This document shows positions 9,801 to 18,573 of a stretch of 64,000 bases of DNA, in pieces. Below the pieces are notes generated by a model that was given only the letters and a program-made list of their open reading frames with translations, was not told the origin of the DNA and did no database searches. This stretch comes from Diospyros lotus (taxonomy: Eukaryota; Streptophyta; Magnoliopsida; Ericales; Ebenaceae), in the NCBI RefSeq assembly GCF_014633365.1, contig NC_068348.1, positions 12,356,311 to 12,420,310 of the forward strand. The letters are read 5' to 3'. The position numbers and the translations under genes are program-made. How positions within the stretch are numbered: the stretch's first letter is position 1; each line of letters begins with the position of its first letter.

Positions 9801-11410
9801 TCCCTGCCTTGAAAGGGTTAGGAGGTCATTGTTGTATACAACCTTACCTCAACTTTTGCAAAAAGAGGGTTTCTATAAGTTGAACCATCAACCTTCCAGT
9901 CTATTTTTTTTTTTCGATCCTAAAAAATGATAATAAGATTACTTATAAAAAAAAGTGTTATTTTTGCACTCATATATTAAATATGTATATATTTTTGGTT
10001 AGAGATTTACATTTTGCTATACTAAAGGTCATCCTTGGTAACAACCATAAGGTGTCTCCTTTGTGACTGAGTCACGGGTTTGAGTTATGAAAACCTCCTC
10101 TTCTAAAAAAGCAAGGGGAAAGCTGGATACAAATAGGACATTTTCTGGACCCTCGCACCCATTTTTAATGTCATTGTTGACTAGCCTATATCTTAGTACC
10201 ATTAAATGCCTTGAGTGATCAACAGATTAATTGTTCAATCAATTAACTTGGGTGGATTTGTTAATATTTACTTGCTTTGAGTAGATTAAGCCATTCCAGT
10301 TAGCAGTAAAGGATGGGGGAGTTCAAGATTATGTTTGTTATGCTCAAGGATGAGCCCAAGCCTAAGCCCAAAGAAGGAGGCTTGTAGGCCCATTGAGAGT
10401 GGCTGAGAGAATGAGAAGACCGACTGACCTCACACCGAGACACCTGAGTGACCTCTCTTAGAAGTTTCTCTCGACGTCATTGAGGTCCCTTCCCAAAGAG
10501 CTTCATAGGTCTCTCAAACACAAGAAGACCCTTGTTCAGGAGACTCTTGTGGGATATCCATATCCATACTTGAAAGCCTCTCTCTAGACAATGCGAGAGA
10601 TTGTCCAGGAGACTATAGATCCCGAGAGACTTGATTTCTAGATATTACTCATGCAAGACTATGAAGAAAGAGTCAAACCTACCTCCAATGCGCTTGCCTA
10701 TAAATTCGAAAGGACATTCAATATGCCTGTTGAAGAATGTGGCCTTTTTGGTATGTTCCTCTTCATAAATTGGAGAATCCTCTTTCGATTGAAATATGCT
10801 CAGAACTTTACACTAACTACAGTTCTACTTATTTTGCATTCTACTCTCAAATCAAGATACTGACTTAAGCATCGGGAGGCTTGTGTGGGAGGCTCACCCG
10901 CACCTCTAACCAATTTCTTCCTTTTAAATCACCCGTAGACTTTGAATCGAGACACTCTCGTTAACAAATTTATTGTTGTATCTAGGCAACAACAATATTA
11001 ATTTTACTTATTGTGAACAATTTGCATCCCATTACTTAGTGCACCAAAGAATCTGGTTATTGTTTTGAGTGACAGAAGCATTTATTTAGCATCATATGTT
11101 AAAATGATATTTTTCATTCTCGTCCTTCAGCTAACGTGGTATCCTATTTTCCCATGGTTAGGGAGGTTGCGATGAAGAAATTAGTCTGTTTCTATACCAA
11201 GGACACGTGAGTAAAGAAATTGTCACGCAACTGCAAGGAAAAGAAACAGGCCTTCGCGAACAGGGTGAGCTAATCAAGGTGCATATAGTCCCGTATGCGA
11301 AACTGTGGCGTGCGACAGCTGATGCAAAAGCTCTGATGGCCATTGCTCTGTATGAAATGGCCAAGAGGGAAGGACTGCTGCCGCCTCCAAAAGCTCGCCC
11401 CTCCTCCTGA
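6248..11410 (+). CDS. NUDX14: Nudix hydrolase, NUDX14-like (ADP-sugar diphosphatase), C-terminal part
   Basis: Five exons (6248-6325, 6436-6528, 6688-6780, 7925-8023, 11162-11410) join in phase 0 at GT..AG borders into 203 codons plus TGA. Landmarks in order are MFGKRVGFLK, PGIVFARGPAVAVLILL, VLTEQ, LELPAGMLADDKGDF, the Nudix-box half REVEEETGI, LDPSTGSRVFPSP, GGCDEE and a C-terminal helix. Known family role: hydrolysis of ADP-sugars such as ADP-glucose or ADP-ribose to AMP and sugar phosphate, in chloroplasts for the Arabidopsis NUDX14. The N-terminal half of the box does not fit the canonical GX5E spacing. About 100 N-terminal residues with any transit peptide lie left of the copia nest, outside the window, or are lost. 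No stop or frameshift interrupts these exons, so it may be a working gene with a very large upstream intron; transcription cannot be judged here. Confidence 0.88.
6436..6528 (+). CDS. NUDX14: Nudix gene, second visible exon
   Basis: 31 codons, acceptor ACATAG, donor GTAAAA. It encodes the beta strands RGPAVAVLILLESEGE and VLTEQ that form the core sheet before the Nudix helix. Confidence 0.88.
6688..6780 (+). CDS. NUDX14: Nudix gene, third visible exon (start of Nudix box)
   Basis: 31 codons, acceptor GTTAAG, ending ...TAVRE. It carries LELPAGML, the usual entry to the Nudix box, and the RE dipeptide of REUXEEXGU. The donor GT is directly followed by a CT/CA microsatellite. Confidence 0.88.
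6781..6869 (+). repeat. Compound CT/CA microsatellite at a splice donor
   Basis: A CT/CCT-rich stretch (6781-6832) passes into about 18 CA repeats (6832-6869), starting at the donor GT of the third visible exon. It gives repeat-peptide open frames on both strands that are not genes. Confidence 0.95.
7036..7924 (+). other. Nudix intron sequence without recognised features
   Basis: AT-rich intron with T tracts near 7057-7070 and 7873-7888. An open frame at 7247-7621 encodes only a hydrophobic low-complexity peptide with no family signature. Confidence 0.6.
7925..8023 (+). CDS. NUDX14: Nudix gene, fourth visible exon (rest of Nudix box)
   Basis: 33 codons, acceptor GACAG, donor GTATGT. It begins VEEETGI, completing the metal-binding RE..EE..G of the Nudix signature across the exon junction, and ends FLDPSTGSRVFPSP. 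Confidence 0.88.
8024..8640 (+). other. Nudix last intron, first part, nothing recognised
   Basis: Ordinary AT-rich intron between the fourth exon and the SINE-like copies. No repeat boundary or coding frame is seen. Confidence 0.6.
8650..8765 (-). mobile_element. SINE-like fragment (tail half)
   Basis: Contains CCCAGTGCATGAGGC, GCAAGGGTCCGGGGAGGGT and TATGCAACCTTGC, the non-tRNA half of a common dicot tRNA-derived SINE (read here in reverse of its Pol III direction). The tRNA-like head is missing or eroded. Confidence 0.55.
9235..9392 (-). mobile_element. SINE-like copy with tRNA-like head
   Basis: The minus strand starts with TCTTGGTAGCAACAGTAAGG (A-box like), followed by GGTTGCTCCTATGTGACC and a degenerate B box GAGTTCTGG. 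Then come AAATAGCC and the reverse of CCCAGGGCTACAAGGTTCC, in the order expected of a plant tRNA-derived SINE. It lies in the last Nudix intron, antisense to the gene. Confidence 0.6.
9772..9895 (-). mobile_element. SINE-like copy, eroded
   Basis: Shares the order CCCAACACATGAG, GAAAGGGTTAGGAGG, ATACAACCTTACC, TTTGCAAAAAGAGG and GTTGAACCATCAACC with the neighbouring copies, at lower identity. Same orientation as the 9235-9392 copy. Confidence 0.5.
10030..10165 (+). mobile_element. SINE-like copy in opposite orientation
   Basis: The plus strand reads CCTTGGTAACAACCATAAGG (A-box like), then GAGTCACGGGTTTGAGTT (B-box like), then GAAAACC and a C-rich tail ending CCCTCGCACCC. It is the sense orientation relative to the Nudix gene. 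Confidence 0.55.
10341..10994 (+). repeat. Tat-like LTR relic in the last Nudix intron
   Basis: It ends GGCAACAACA like the other Tat LTRs here (32629, and the reverse of 37210, 50171 and 56578). It holds a TATA box (CCTATAAATTC near 10697-10707) and the R/U5 motif CTGACTTAAGCATCGGGAGG (10860-10879), also seen at 32035-32629. The left edge is uncertain and no TSD was found. It could still carry a promoter in the same direction as the host gene. Confidence 0.6.
11162..11410 (+). CDS. NUDX14: Nudix gene, last exon and stop
   Basis: 82 codons and TGA, acceptor GGTTAG. It encodes GGCDEEISLFLYQG, LQGKETGLREQGE and ALYEMAKREG, the conserved C-terminal lobe of NUDX14. It ends with a short proline-rich tail. 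Confidence 0.88.
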   Translation, partial: GGCDEEISLFLYQGHVSKEIVTQLQGKETGLREQGELIKVHIVPYAKLWRATADAKALMAIALYEMAKREGLLPPPKARPSS

Positions 11411-11695
11411 CAATCGACTCTGAAACCTTGTCAATGTCGGCTGAAGCTGTTATCTAGTTGCTTCATCATCAATTTGGCCTAGTTTTTCCTAGATTACTAA
11501 TGTCTCGGTATTTGGCTGTGCCTCGTATGATGTCCACACGGTACGTACGTATTTAGTTTCTAAATTGATCTTACACTAGGTTTTAGACACAAAGTCAGAG
11601 TCGCAATTTAGGGCTCGTTTGGCTAAGCGCTTATAAGCTAATTATGTAAGCTTATAAGCTACTCAGGATTTTTTGTTAAGCATTTGGCAACATTA
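11411..11695 (+). other. 3' flank / 3' UTR of the Nudix gene
   Basis: Unique-looking sequence to about 11607. From 11608 a stretch starting GGGCTCGTTTGGC resembles a transposon terminus (PIF/Harbinger-like) whose partner I could not locate with confidence. No clear polyadenylation signal stands out. Confidence 0.45.
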
Positions 11696-11830
11696 AGGCT
11701 TAGTTTGGCTAGGCTTTTTTTTTAAAGTGTTTAAGCTGATTAGTGTTTAAGTTGTGTAATAGTATTTAAATTAGGTAGCGTTTAAGCTGATAATGTATTT
11801 AGATAAATGTGTTTTTAAGCTATTAGTGTA
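11696..11830 (+). repeat. Left terminal inverted repeat of the Harbinger element
   Basis: GGCTTAGTTTGGCTAGGC, a T tract, then AAGTGTTTAAGCTGATTAG and AAATTAGGTAGCGTTTAAG. It pairs with the reverse complement of about 22440-22534. Confidence 0.75.
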
Positions 11831-12349
11831 AAGTTATGTACTTGATTTGTAAAAGTTGATAAGCTGTTAGAACTTGACAAAAAGACTAAAATAGACATGA
11901 CATTCAATAATCCAAATAAAATTCAAAAAACATAATTTTTTTAAAAAAAAATTTATAATTGATGTTCAATTGTTAAAATATTTACAATTACATGTTAATA
12001 ATTTTAAAAAAATATATATTTTTTTGTTTTATGTATAAATTTAAATTTAATTCATAAAAATATTTAATATATGTTGAAATATTATATAAAATTATTTATT
12101 TTTAAATTTTATCAATACATATCTTGTATTTGTCATTTAAATAAATATTGATACTTAAATTTATATTTGTTTTGAACTGCTATAAATTTGATATAAAACA
12201 CCAAGATTACAAAATTTTACATAACATAATAATTGATAAAGAAATAAATTTGATAATTACAAAATTTAAAATTAGATAAGACTATTTGAATCGAAGTTCA
12301 ATTATTTTATACGTACACAAAAGTGTTAGTAGAACAAAAATATAAATTG

Positions 12350-13689
12350 ACATACAATTATTTGATTGTCCAATATCTAGAGCTAAAGCTATAGCATCTC
12401 GCATTGCCATCCAATAAATATCACTTCGGTCCACTTCATCGTTCATTTGACTATCAGATAGTGTCACAGATTATGCATCAGGAATATAATTTTCGTTTTC
12501 AATTGCAGTGAATGCAACATTCTGTACCTCTTTCTTTCTAATATAGTCATGGATAGCCATTGTATCTAAAATAATGTCTCGTTGGGTATCAAAATTATAT
12601 GCAAGCATATCTCCCGAAACCCTAAATCTCCTTTCATATGCCAAAAGTCGGCTCAACAACCATTCTGCATGAAGAATGTAAATAATTGAATGACTCTTTA
12701 TGCCCTCTTGGTGCACGCAATCGGCTTATTCTTACACGTCGAAAATCTTCAAGATGATATCTTATATTCTCACATTTGTATGGCCTCATGTATCTAGTCA
12801 TATGAGAGTATCCTGCATCTACTAGATAATATTTTTCTCCTATTAGGTGGGAAAAATTCAAGTCAGACCTACGAATTGCTTCATCGAATATTCTGGCATC
12901 ATGAGCTGATATCTCCCATCCCACCTATGCAAATGTAAAACACATGTTGAAATCTACAATTGCAAGGATATTTTGGGTTGTGTATCCTTTACGTCCTATA
13001 TATGGTACTTCCTCACCTCGTGGCAACCAAGCCTTTACATGAGTACTATCAATAGCTCCAATACATTCCTGCAATGAAAATGTAAGATATTCGAATTATG
13101 TTTCAACAATTAACTTAAGAATAATCACAAGTTAATAGAATGTATTAATAAGTAGCTTAAAGAATGGCAAATACTTGAAATTATTCGGTTTGTGGTATCC
13201 TTCCCCATCATTGTAATTTGGATGTGGTTTAATAATATCAGTCGTTAACTTATTAACAACAACCAAAACTCTATGAAATTGTCGGCTAATTGTCTCACCA
13301 GAATGATTGAACATTTCTTGTATCAATCGATTCCCAACCCCACACCCATAAATCATCAAAAATATTCCGACTGATTCAAGCATAGACATTCCTCGTGTGG
13401 GGGTGAGACCATATGTTTCGGTTAAATCACGACATAAATCCAAAAAAATTGATTTTGTCATACGAAAATCTTGGTAACATCGAGTTTCATTACCATTTAG
13501 TATTTTGTGCATGAGTGTATAACCTATTCGTTGAGATGTACGGCATGGTTCCTTGAGCATATATTTGGCATAATAATTTAAAATCGTCCATGCAGTTTGT
13601 CTGAATAAGAACATTGATTCTACATTAACCTGTTCATTATTTGCTTCATCGTAGTCATTCTCCTGATCTTCCATTACTCTGTAAAGCAT
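12350..13689 (-). pseudogene. PIF/Harbinger DDE transposase, broken
   Basis: Exon 1 (13689 or 13674 to 13156) encodes the N-terminal helix-rich part with CYQDFRMTKSIFLDLC, ending KYLPFFK. An 87-bp intron (13155-13069) follows; its donor reads CT instead of GT, while the acceptor TTGCAG is intact. Exon 2 starts ECIGAIDSTHV, which holds the first catalytic Asp, then GRKGYTTQNI. It then has a TAG at about 12925-12927 where Trp is usual. The second Asp lies in HDARIF, then KYYLVDAGY, PRGHKESFNYLHSS and the Glu region. A frameshift (12634-12716) and a TAA (12471-12473) follow. This nuclear enzyme cuts and pastes elements at TTA sites together with the Myb-like partner. All catalytic landmarks can be seen, but the gene is dead. 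Confidence 0.88.
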
Positions 13690-13920
13690 GGAGCTTTATT
13701 AATATCAATATTAGCTGATCTTAACAAGTTAAGTCCATAAAATTTTAAAAAATATATTAAATTGCATTCAAACATAAAACACCACGAACAAGTTGAAGCA
13801 CATCATCCAACACGCACAACAACAAACAATGTTTAACATAGAACTAGCTCAACAATACTCTCAATAATACTCAAACATAAATAACATTAGTTCAAACATA
13901 TTAAAGGAAAAAGTTCATGG

Positions 13921-14960
13921 TAGAGGCCGATGTTCCTCAAACAACTGATGGAGGTAGTCCAACCAAGCAAATCTTGCCTCGTTGGATGGTTGATTTATGA
14001 AGACAGTTCGATTCGGGTGCTTGGTAAAAAGGGTGCAAGCATAATTCCACAACTTACACCCAACCTGAATGGGGAGACGCTGCAATACCTCAATGCATTT
14101 TGGAATGCTTTCCGCATCTGGTCCTGCAACAGAGTTCGTAGTATTTGTGCTCTTAGAGTATAGCTACATTAAGTCTTCAATATTTGTCCTCAACATGGCA
14201 GTACTCGACATCCTTTCATTCCTACCCTTTTTAAGGGCCGATGATCTCCCTTGTTTCCAGCTTGGTTCTAGAAACAAATCGTCACTAGTTGCGGCATCAA
14301 TGGGGCTTTGATCCCTATCGAATGGCTCTCCAAGATCATTTATATCCTTAATGTGCTGAATTGCATCATCTTCTTTATAGGTACTCGATAGTTGAGTTGG
14401 AGGTTGATATTGACTTGGAGCTCATGCTTTTTCCCCAGTTGCTGCAATATTAGAGAATAAGCCATCATAGCGAAACCATATGATGGACAAGTCTTTGTTC
14501 TTGAATTTTCGAAAGTTGTTATTTTCATGTAAACCCACAAATGTAAAAAATTGTCATTTATTGTGTCTCAAGTAGTTTATAAGATATAAAAATTTGTCAT
14601 ATGAAGAACACATCAAAATACCTTAATTTTCTGCTCCCACCAAGCATTATCTACCGTAATAGTCTTCTCTGATTCGTCCCACTCAAAACCTGACTCTCCT
14701 CGTATCATTTGCTTAAAAAGTGTCCATTCCTTCTTCATAGAATCCCAATAATTTTTAAATTGCTTGTTGTCATAACACTTTTCTGTTATTTCATTAAAAG
14801 TCTTAACCAAAATTTTCCACCCATCCTTATTTATAAATGATCTTGGCCTGTTTTCCTTTTGAATCTCTTGTTCTACTAGCTCTATAAATTGTAGAGATGT
14901 GTATGGTCATCCCACTTTGCAGAGGGTCACCTCGTATTGGAAACATAGTTCATCCGTTTC
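13921..14960 (-). pseudogene. Harbinger Myb/SANT-like DNA-binding protein, broken
   Basis: Minus-strand frames show KWDDH and, in 14810-14613, the Myb/SANT-like core (ITEKCYDNKQFKNYWDSMKK, WTLFKQMI, SGFEWDE, WWEQKIKVF). The C-terminal part, in 14340-13921, contains RMSSTAMLR, CIEVLQRLPI, LWNYACTLFTKHPNRTVF and WLDYLHQLFEEH. Several stops (for example near 14160 and in the N-terminal part) interrupt it. In this superfamily the SANT-like protein imports the transposase into the nucleus and binds the ends. It lies upstream of, and in the same orientation as, the transposase, as is usual. Confidence 0.82.
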
Positions 14961-15199
14961 TTTCCTTTATCCATCTATATCATAACCAATATACAATGTG
15001 GGAGAGATAGAAATCCAAAGATATTGAGAAACATTTGCAGAAACTGAAACATGCAGAAACATTCCAATATAGTATTTGTATTGAAACATGCAGTTAGTAT
15101 TTGTATTGAAACATTCCAAACTAAAACATGCAGAAACATCCAAAAACTAGAATATACTATTATTCACAAAATACATAATATTACATAAACAACACCAAT

Positions 15200-15575
15200 G
15201 AACATTTTTATTTGAGCATTTTTATTACACAAATAGCAACATTTTTACACAAACAGCAGCAAGCCCAATCCATTTTTTTGACTTGCAAGTAGCAATGAAC
15301 ATTTTTATTACACAAACAACAACATTTTTACACAAACAATAACAATCCCAATCCATTTTTTTGACATGCAAGTAGCAATGAACATTTTTATTATACAGAT
15401 AGCAATATTTTTACACGAACAACAACAAACCCAATCCATTTTTTTTTGACTTGCAAGTAGTAATTTTACATTTTTATATGAGCATTTTTATTACACAAAC
15501 AATAATATTTTTACACGAACAGCAACAAACCCAATCCATTTTTTTTGACTTGCAAGTAGCAATTTTACATTTTTA
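15200..15575 (+). repeat. Tandem repeat, about 4 copies of 83-99 bp
   Basis: Each unit has AACATTTTTATTACACAAA, ATTTTTACACRAACA and CCCAATCCATTTTTTTGAC followed by TTGCAAGTAGCAAT. Units start near 15200, 15297, 15380 and 15467. It lies inside the Harbinger element, past the start of the SANT-like gene. Confidence 0.85.
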
Positions 15576-15701
15576 TATGAGCCTTATGTTCCTATTCAGG
15601 GTTCGTATGGCAAACAACAACAACAATGAAGGCAACAACAAGATCAACAATGAAGAGATAAGCAGTGTAGAGAGATATACCCGAATAGCAATGAAGGCAA
15701 C

Positions 15702-18181
15702 TGTAATACCCATGAATGATTTAAGGCTATAGATGATATTTGATAAAGGATATAAGTGGAATTATCGAAATAATAAGGTTATAGGATACACTAACGCAGC
15801 TTTAGATGACCGAATCAACTGGAGGGAGTACATTGAACCTTAGATAGCTTTGGAAAATGGTATAGTATCAACAAGGGATTCGAATTATGATTTTTAGTGA
15901 AAAAAGAAGTGAGATCGGGAATAGTTTTCGGTACAGTTAAAATGTAGCTGCAAATTAGGCTCAGAAACTGAATTATTATAGGGGATTTCCGAAAAATCAA
16001 CAGAATCCTGAGGGGGCTCTGGTTTTTCATAAGTAACAACTCTTCAGTGGTTTTTGGATGAAACAATGGCCCGGTGAGGACACAGGGGCAGAATCGTCTT
16101 TATCGAGTAATCTTGGATTATTAATTTTATGTTTTCGGTATTGAAATGCAAATTAAATCAATGTTTAAGGGTATAGATGCAATAAGGGAATTGTCTAAGT
16201 GAAATTAAGATTGAAATTAGGGGGTTAATGTGTAATTTCTTTATATTAATAGTGTAATATATATATAGTTATACATATATAACGCATGCGTGTGGCTAGT
16301 TTCTGGGAAGCTTCGGAGAAGCTTCATGGCCGAAATTCCTTGGAGTAGTGGCCAAGTTTTGATGCAAGTGGGAGCAAGGAGTGGTGGCCAAGGCAATTGA
16401 GTCGGTGCTTAGCCTATAAATAGAAGAGAAATGAAGAGAGAAGAGAGAATAGAAATGGAATGGAATGAAAAAGTTGAGAAGTTGCAGCAATGGCCGAGAG
16501 CTTGAGGAATCAAGAAGGTGAGCTAGAAGCAATGCTTGTGGCTGGAGGCAGCCATGAGAAATGCTGAGATGATGACCGAAGCTATCCGCGGTAGGCGAAC
16601 AACATCCATGGCCGTAAGCCGCGACCATGGCTGCACACGCGGAAGGCGAGTAATGACGAGGAGAAGGCTGGCCAGTGGTTATTCGAGGTCTAGGTAGCCG
16701 AAGGTAGCTGAGAGGATGATTGGAGGCGGCCGGGATAGACCGCAATAGCAAGCGGCAACCATAGCCGCGAGCTGTTGCGGTTGGGCAGCGAACAGGGAGG
16801 CCAACAACGGCCCCCAGCGATGGCTTGGCAAGGTGGGCGATGACCAGCATGGTCGGTGGAGGTCAAAGAGGTAGCTGGTGTGGTCGGAGGTGGCCGTTGG
16901 CATGCGGGAAGTGATGGCTGGTTCGCTCGCGGGAAATAGAGAAGAAGAAGCAGGGGAGAAGAAAGAAAGAAGAAGAAGAGAAGAAAAGAAAAGAAAAAGA
17001 AAAAGGAAAATGGAAGAAATGGAGAAAAAGGAAAGCAACATAGGGAAAAATGGGGAAAAATTTCGAAAAAATCTTAGAAAATTTTGAGGATTAATTTGAG
17101 GCTATAGAAGCATGCCAAAGCTAGGAAATTACTTAGACGCGCATTTCAAGGCTAGCACGCATTACGAGGCAAAAATTGACTTTTCGCATAAGGTGAGTGG
17201 TTTGGCTCTAGTTTTACCCTTATTTGGATATGTCTTGGTGTGAGTATAGTGAGTTCAGGTGAATGAGTGACACGGTAGGGCACTCGAGACCAGAACTTGG
17301 GATGCTATGCTTATGCATTTTTTTTATTCATGTATATATGACATCATTTGCATTTTGATCATGTGGTATATTGCATCAATTGTTTTACTTGCAAAGGAGT
17401 CGGTGCATGGTGTGCGATTTTCATATCATCAGGGTATTGTTTTTCGTGTCGTTGTTGGGTCCGTGTGGGACTGGATGGGGTCTTCTTGAGAATGGGACAA
17501 GGTTAATCCTAGTGAACGAGTGACACGGTAGGGCACTCGAGAGATTAAATATGTCGCGGCAAGGTTAACCCCAACGGTGTGGAATGGATTTTCTACGGGA
17601 GGTTGAGTATGTCAGGCAGATTTCTCAAGATAGATGTGTTTGCATGATGTTGTTTTGTTTGTGTATGCCATGCTCGTATGTTTTTCATGCATTATGTAAA
17701 CTGTTTCATGCCGTCACTTAGATGTTTTGTCATCTAACCTGGGTTATGCCCTTGGAACGTTCAATATTCCAGTCAGGGACTGTTGCGAGGGCAAAGATAT
17801 GGCCAGTTGAAGGTCAACGGTGCTTAGATTGATAGTTGTTGTAACCTTTTGGGGTTTTAATATGTATTTCAGCTTGTGTATGAATAATTGTACGATAACG
17901 TTGTTATCATTTGGTTATTTGTATTACGTATTTTGTTATGGAAATACTATGTAAGAATCACGGTATTTGATGTTAATGTATCAGTTGCGTTATGATATGT
18001 CTCGTTTAGTTGTTAAGATTATTGATCTTGTTAAGTTAAACGGGCAAGACTGGGGTTTCCAGGATCCTGTGTGTGCATGTGAAGGTTGTTTATGAAGCAC
18101 CGCGCATCATGATGTTATTTAAAAAAAAAGATTTTCGAAAATACCCTTATAGTGACACGCCCGGCGAGGCAGGGTGTTACA
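15702..18181 (+). repeat. Solo LTR A of a gypsy family, TSD GCAAC
   Basis: 2480 bp, TGTAATACCC at the start and GGGTGTTACA at the end. It is flanked by GCAAC on both sides (15697-15701 and 18182-18186), so the boundaries are exact. A TATA box (TATAAATAG, 16415-16423) and a purine-rich stretch (16940-17020) are present. The end motif matches the chromovirus LTRs at 24474 and 30246. The open frames inside (for example minus 16296-17041) are low-complexity and not genes. Confidence 0.92.
17250..17540 (+). repeat. Two copies of a ~30-bp direct repeat in LTR A
   Basis: GAGTGACACGGTAGGGCACT followed by CGAGA occurs at about 17263-17287 and again at about 17518-17542, 255 bp apart, each preceded by a similar G/A-rich flank. 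Function unknown. Confidence 0.75.
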
Positions 18182-18186
18182 GCAAC

Positions 18187-18573
18187 AACAATGGCAATGA
18201 CGAAGGCAGATCTGGAAGCAAGAGACGGCAGTAGGCGCGACCAAAGAGGAGACCTGGGCGACAGCAACGATGATGGCGGATCTAGAAGCAGGAGGCGACG
18301 ATGGCGGCTTGTAGGCGGCGATGGCAGCTTGCGGCGCTGGAAGCAGGAGGCGGCGTTGGGCAGCGATGGGCGGCGATAGCAAAGATGGGCGGCAGTGGCG
18401 GCGATGTCGATTGTTGTAGGAGGAGATTCGTTGCGATGGCAGTATGGAGGAGGCACAGATGGTGTGGGAGAAGAGAGATTCGTTGAAGGAGAAGAAGAGT
18501 GTTGGGGGATAAGAAGTGTAAATATTGAAATTGGAAGAGGGCAAAATCGTCTTTTCCTTGGTCAACTTCAAAA
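18187..18573 (+). repeat. Left arm of a possible foldback element
   Basis: G-rich sequence (GGCGGCGATGGC motifs) whose reverse complement resembles 21838-22140. Shared blocks include GTTGACYAAG, a T/C-rich TTTTRCCCTC stretch, TACTTCTAGATCCGCC-like and CGCCGCC blocks. It is interrupted by LTR A on its left and LTR B on its right. The low-complexity open frames on the minus strand are not considered genes. Confidence 0.4.

Noticed and set aside
16296..17041. Minus-strand open frames of 184 and 120 codons
   Set aside because: Low-complexity Ser/Pro/Leu peptides antisense to the purine-rich part of solo LTR A.
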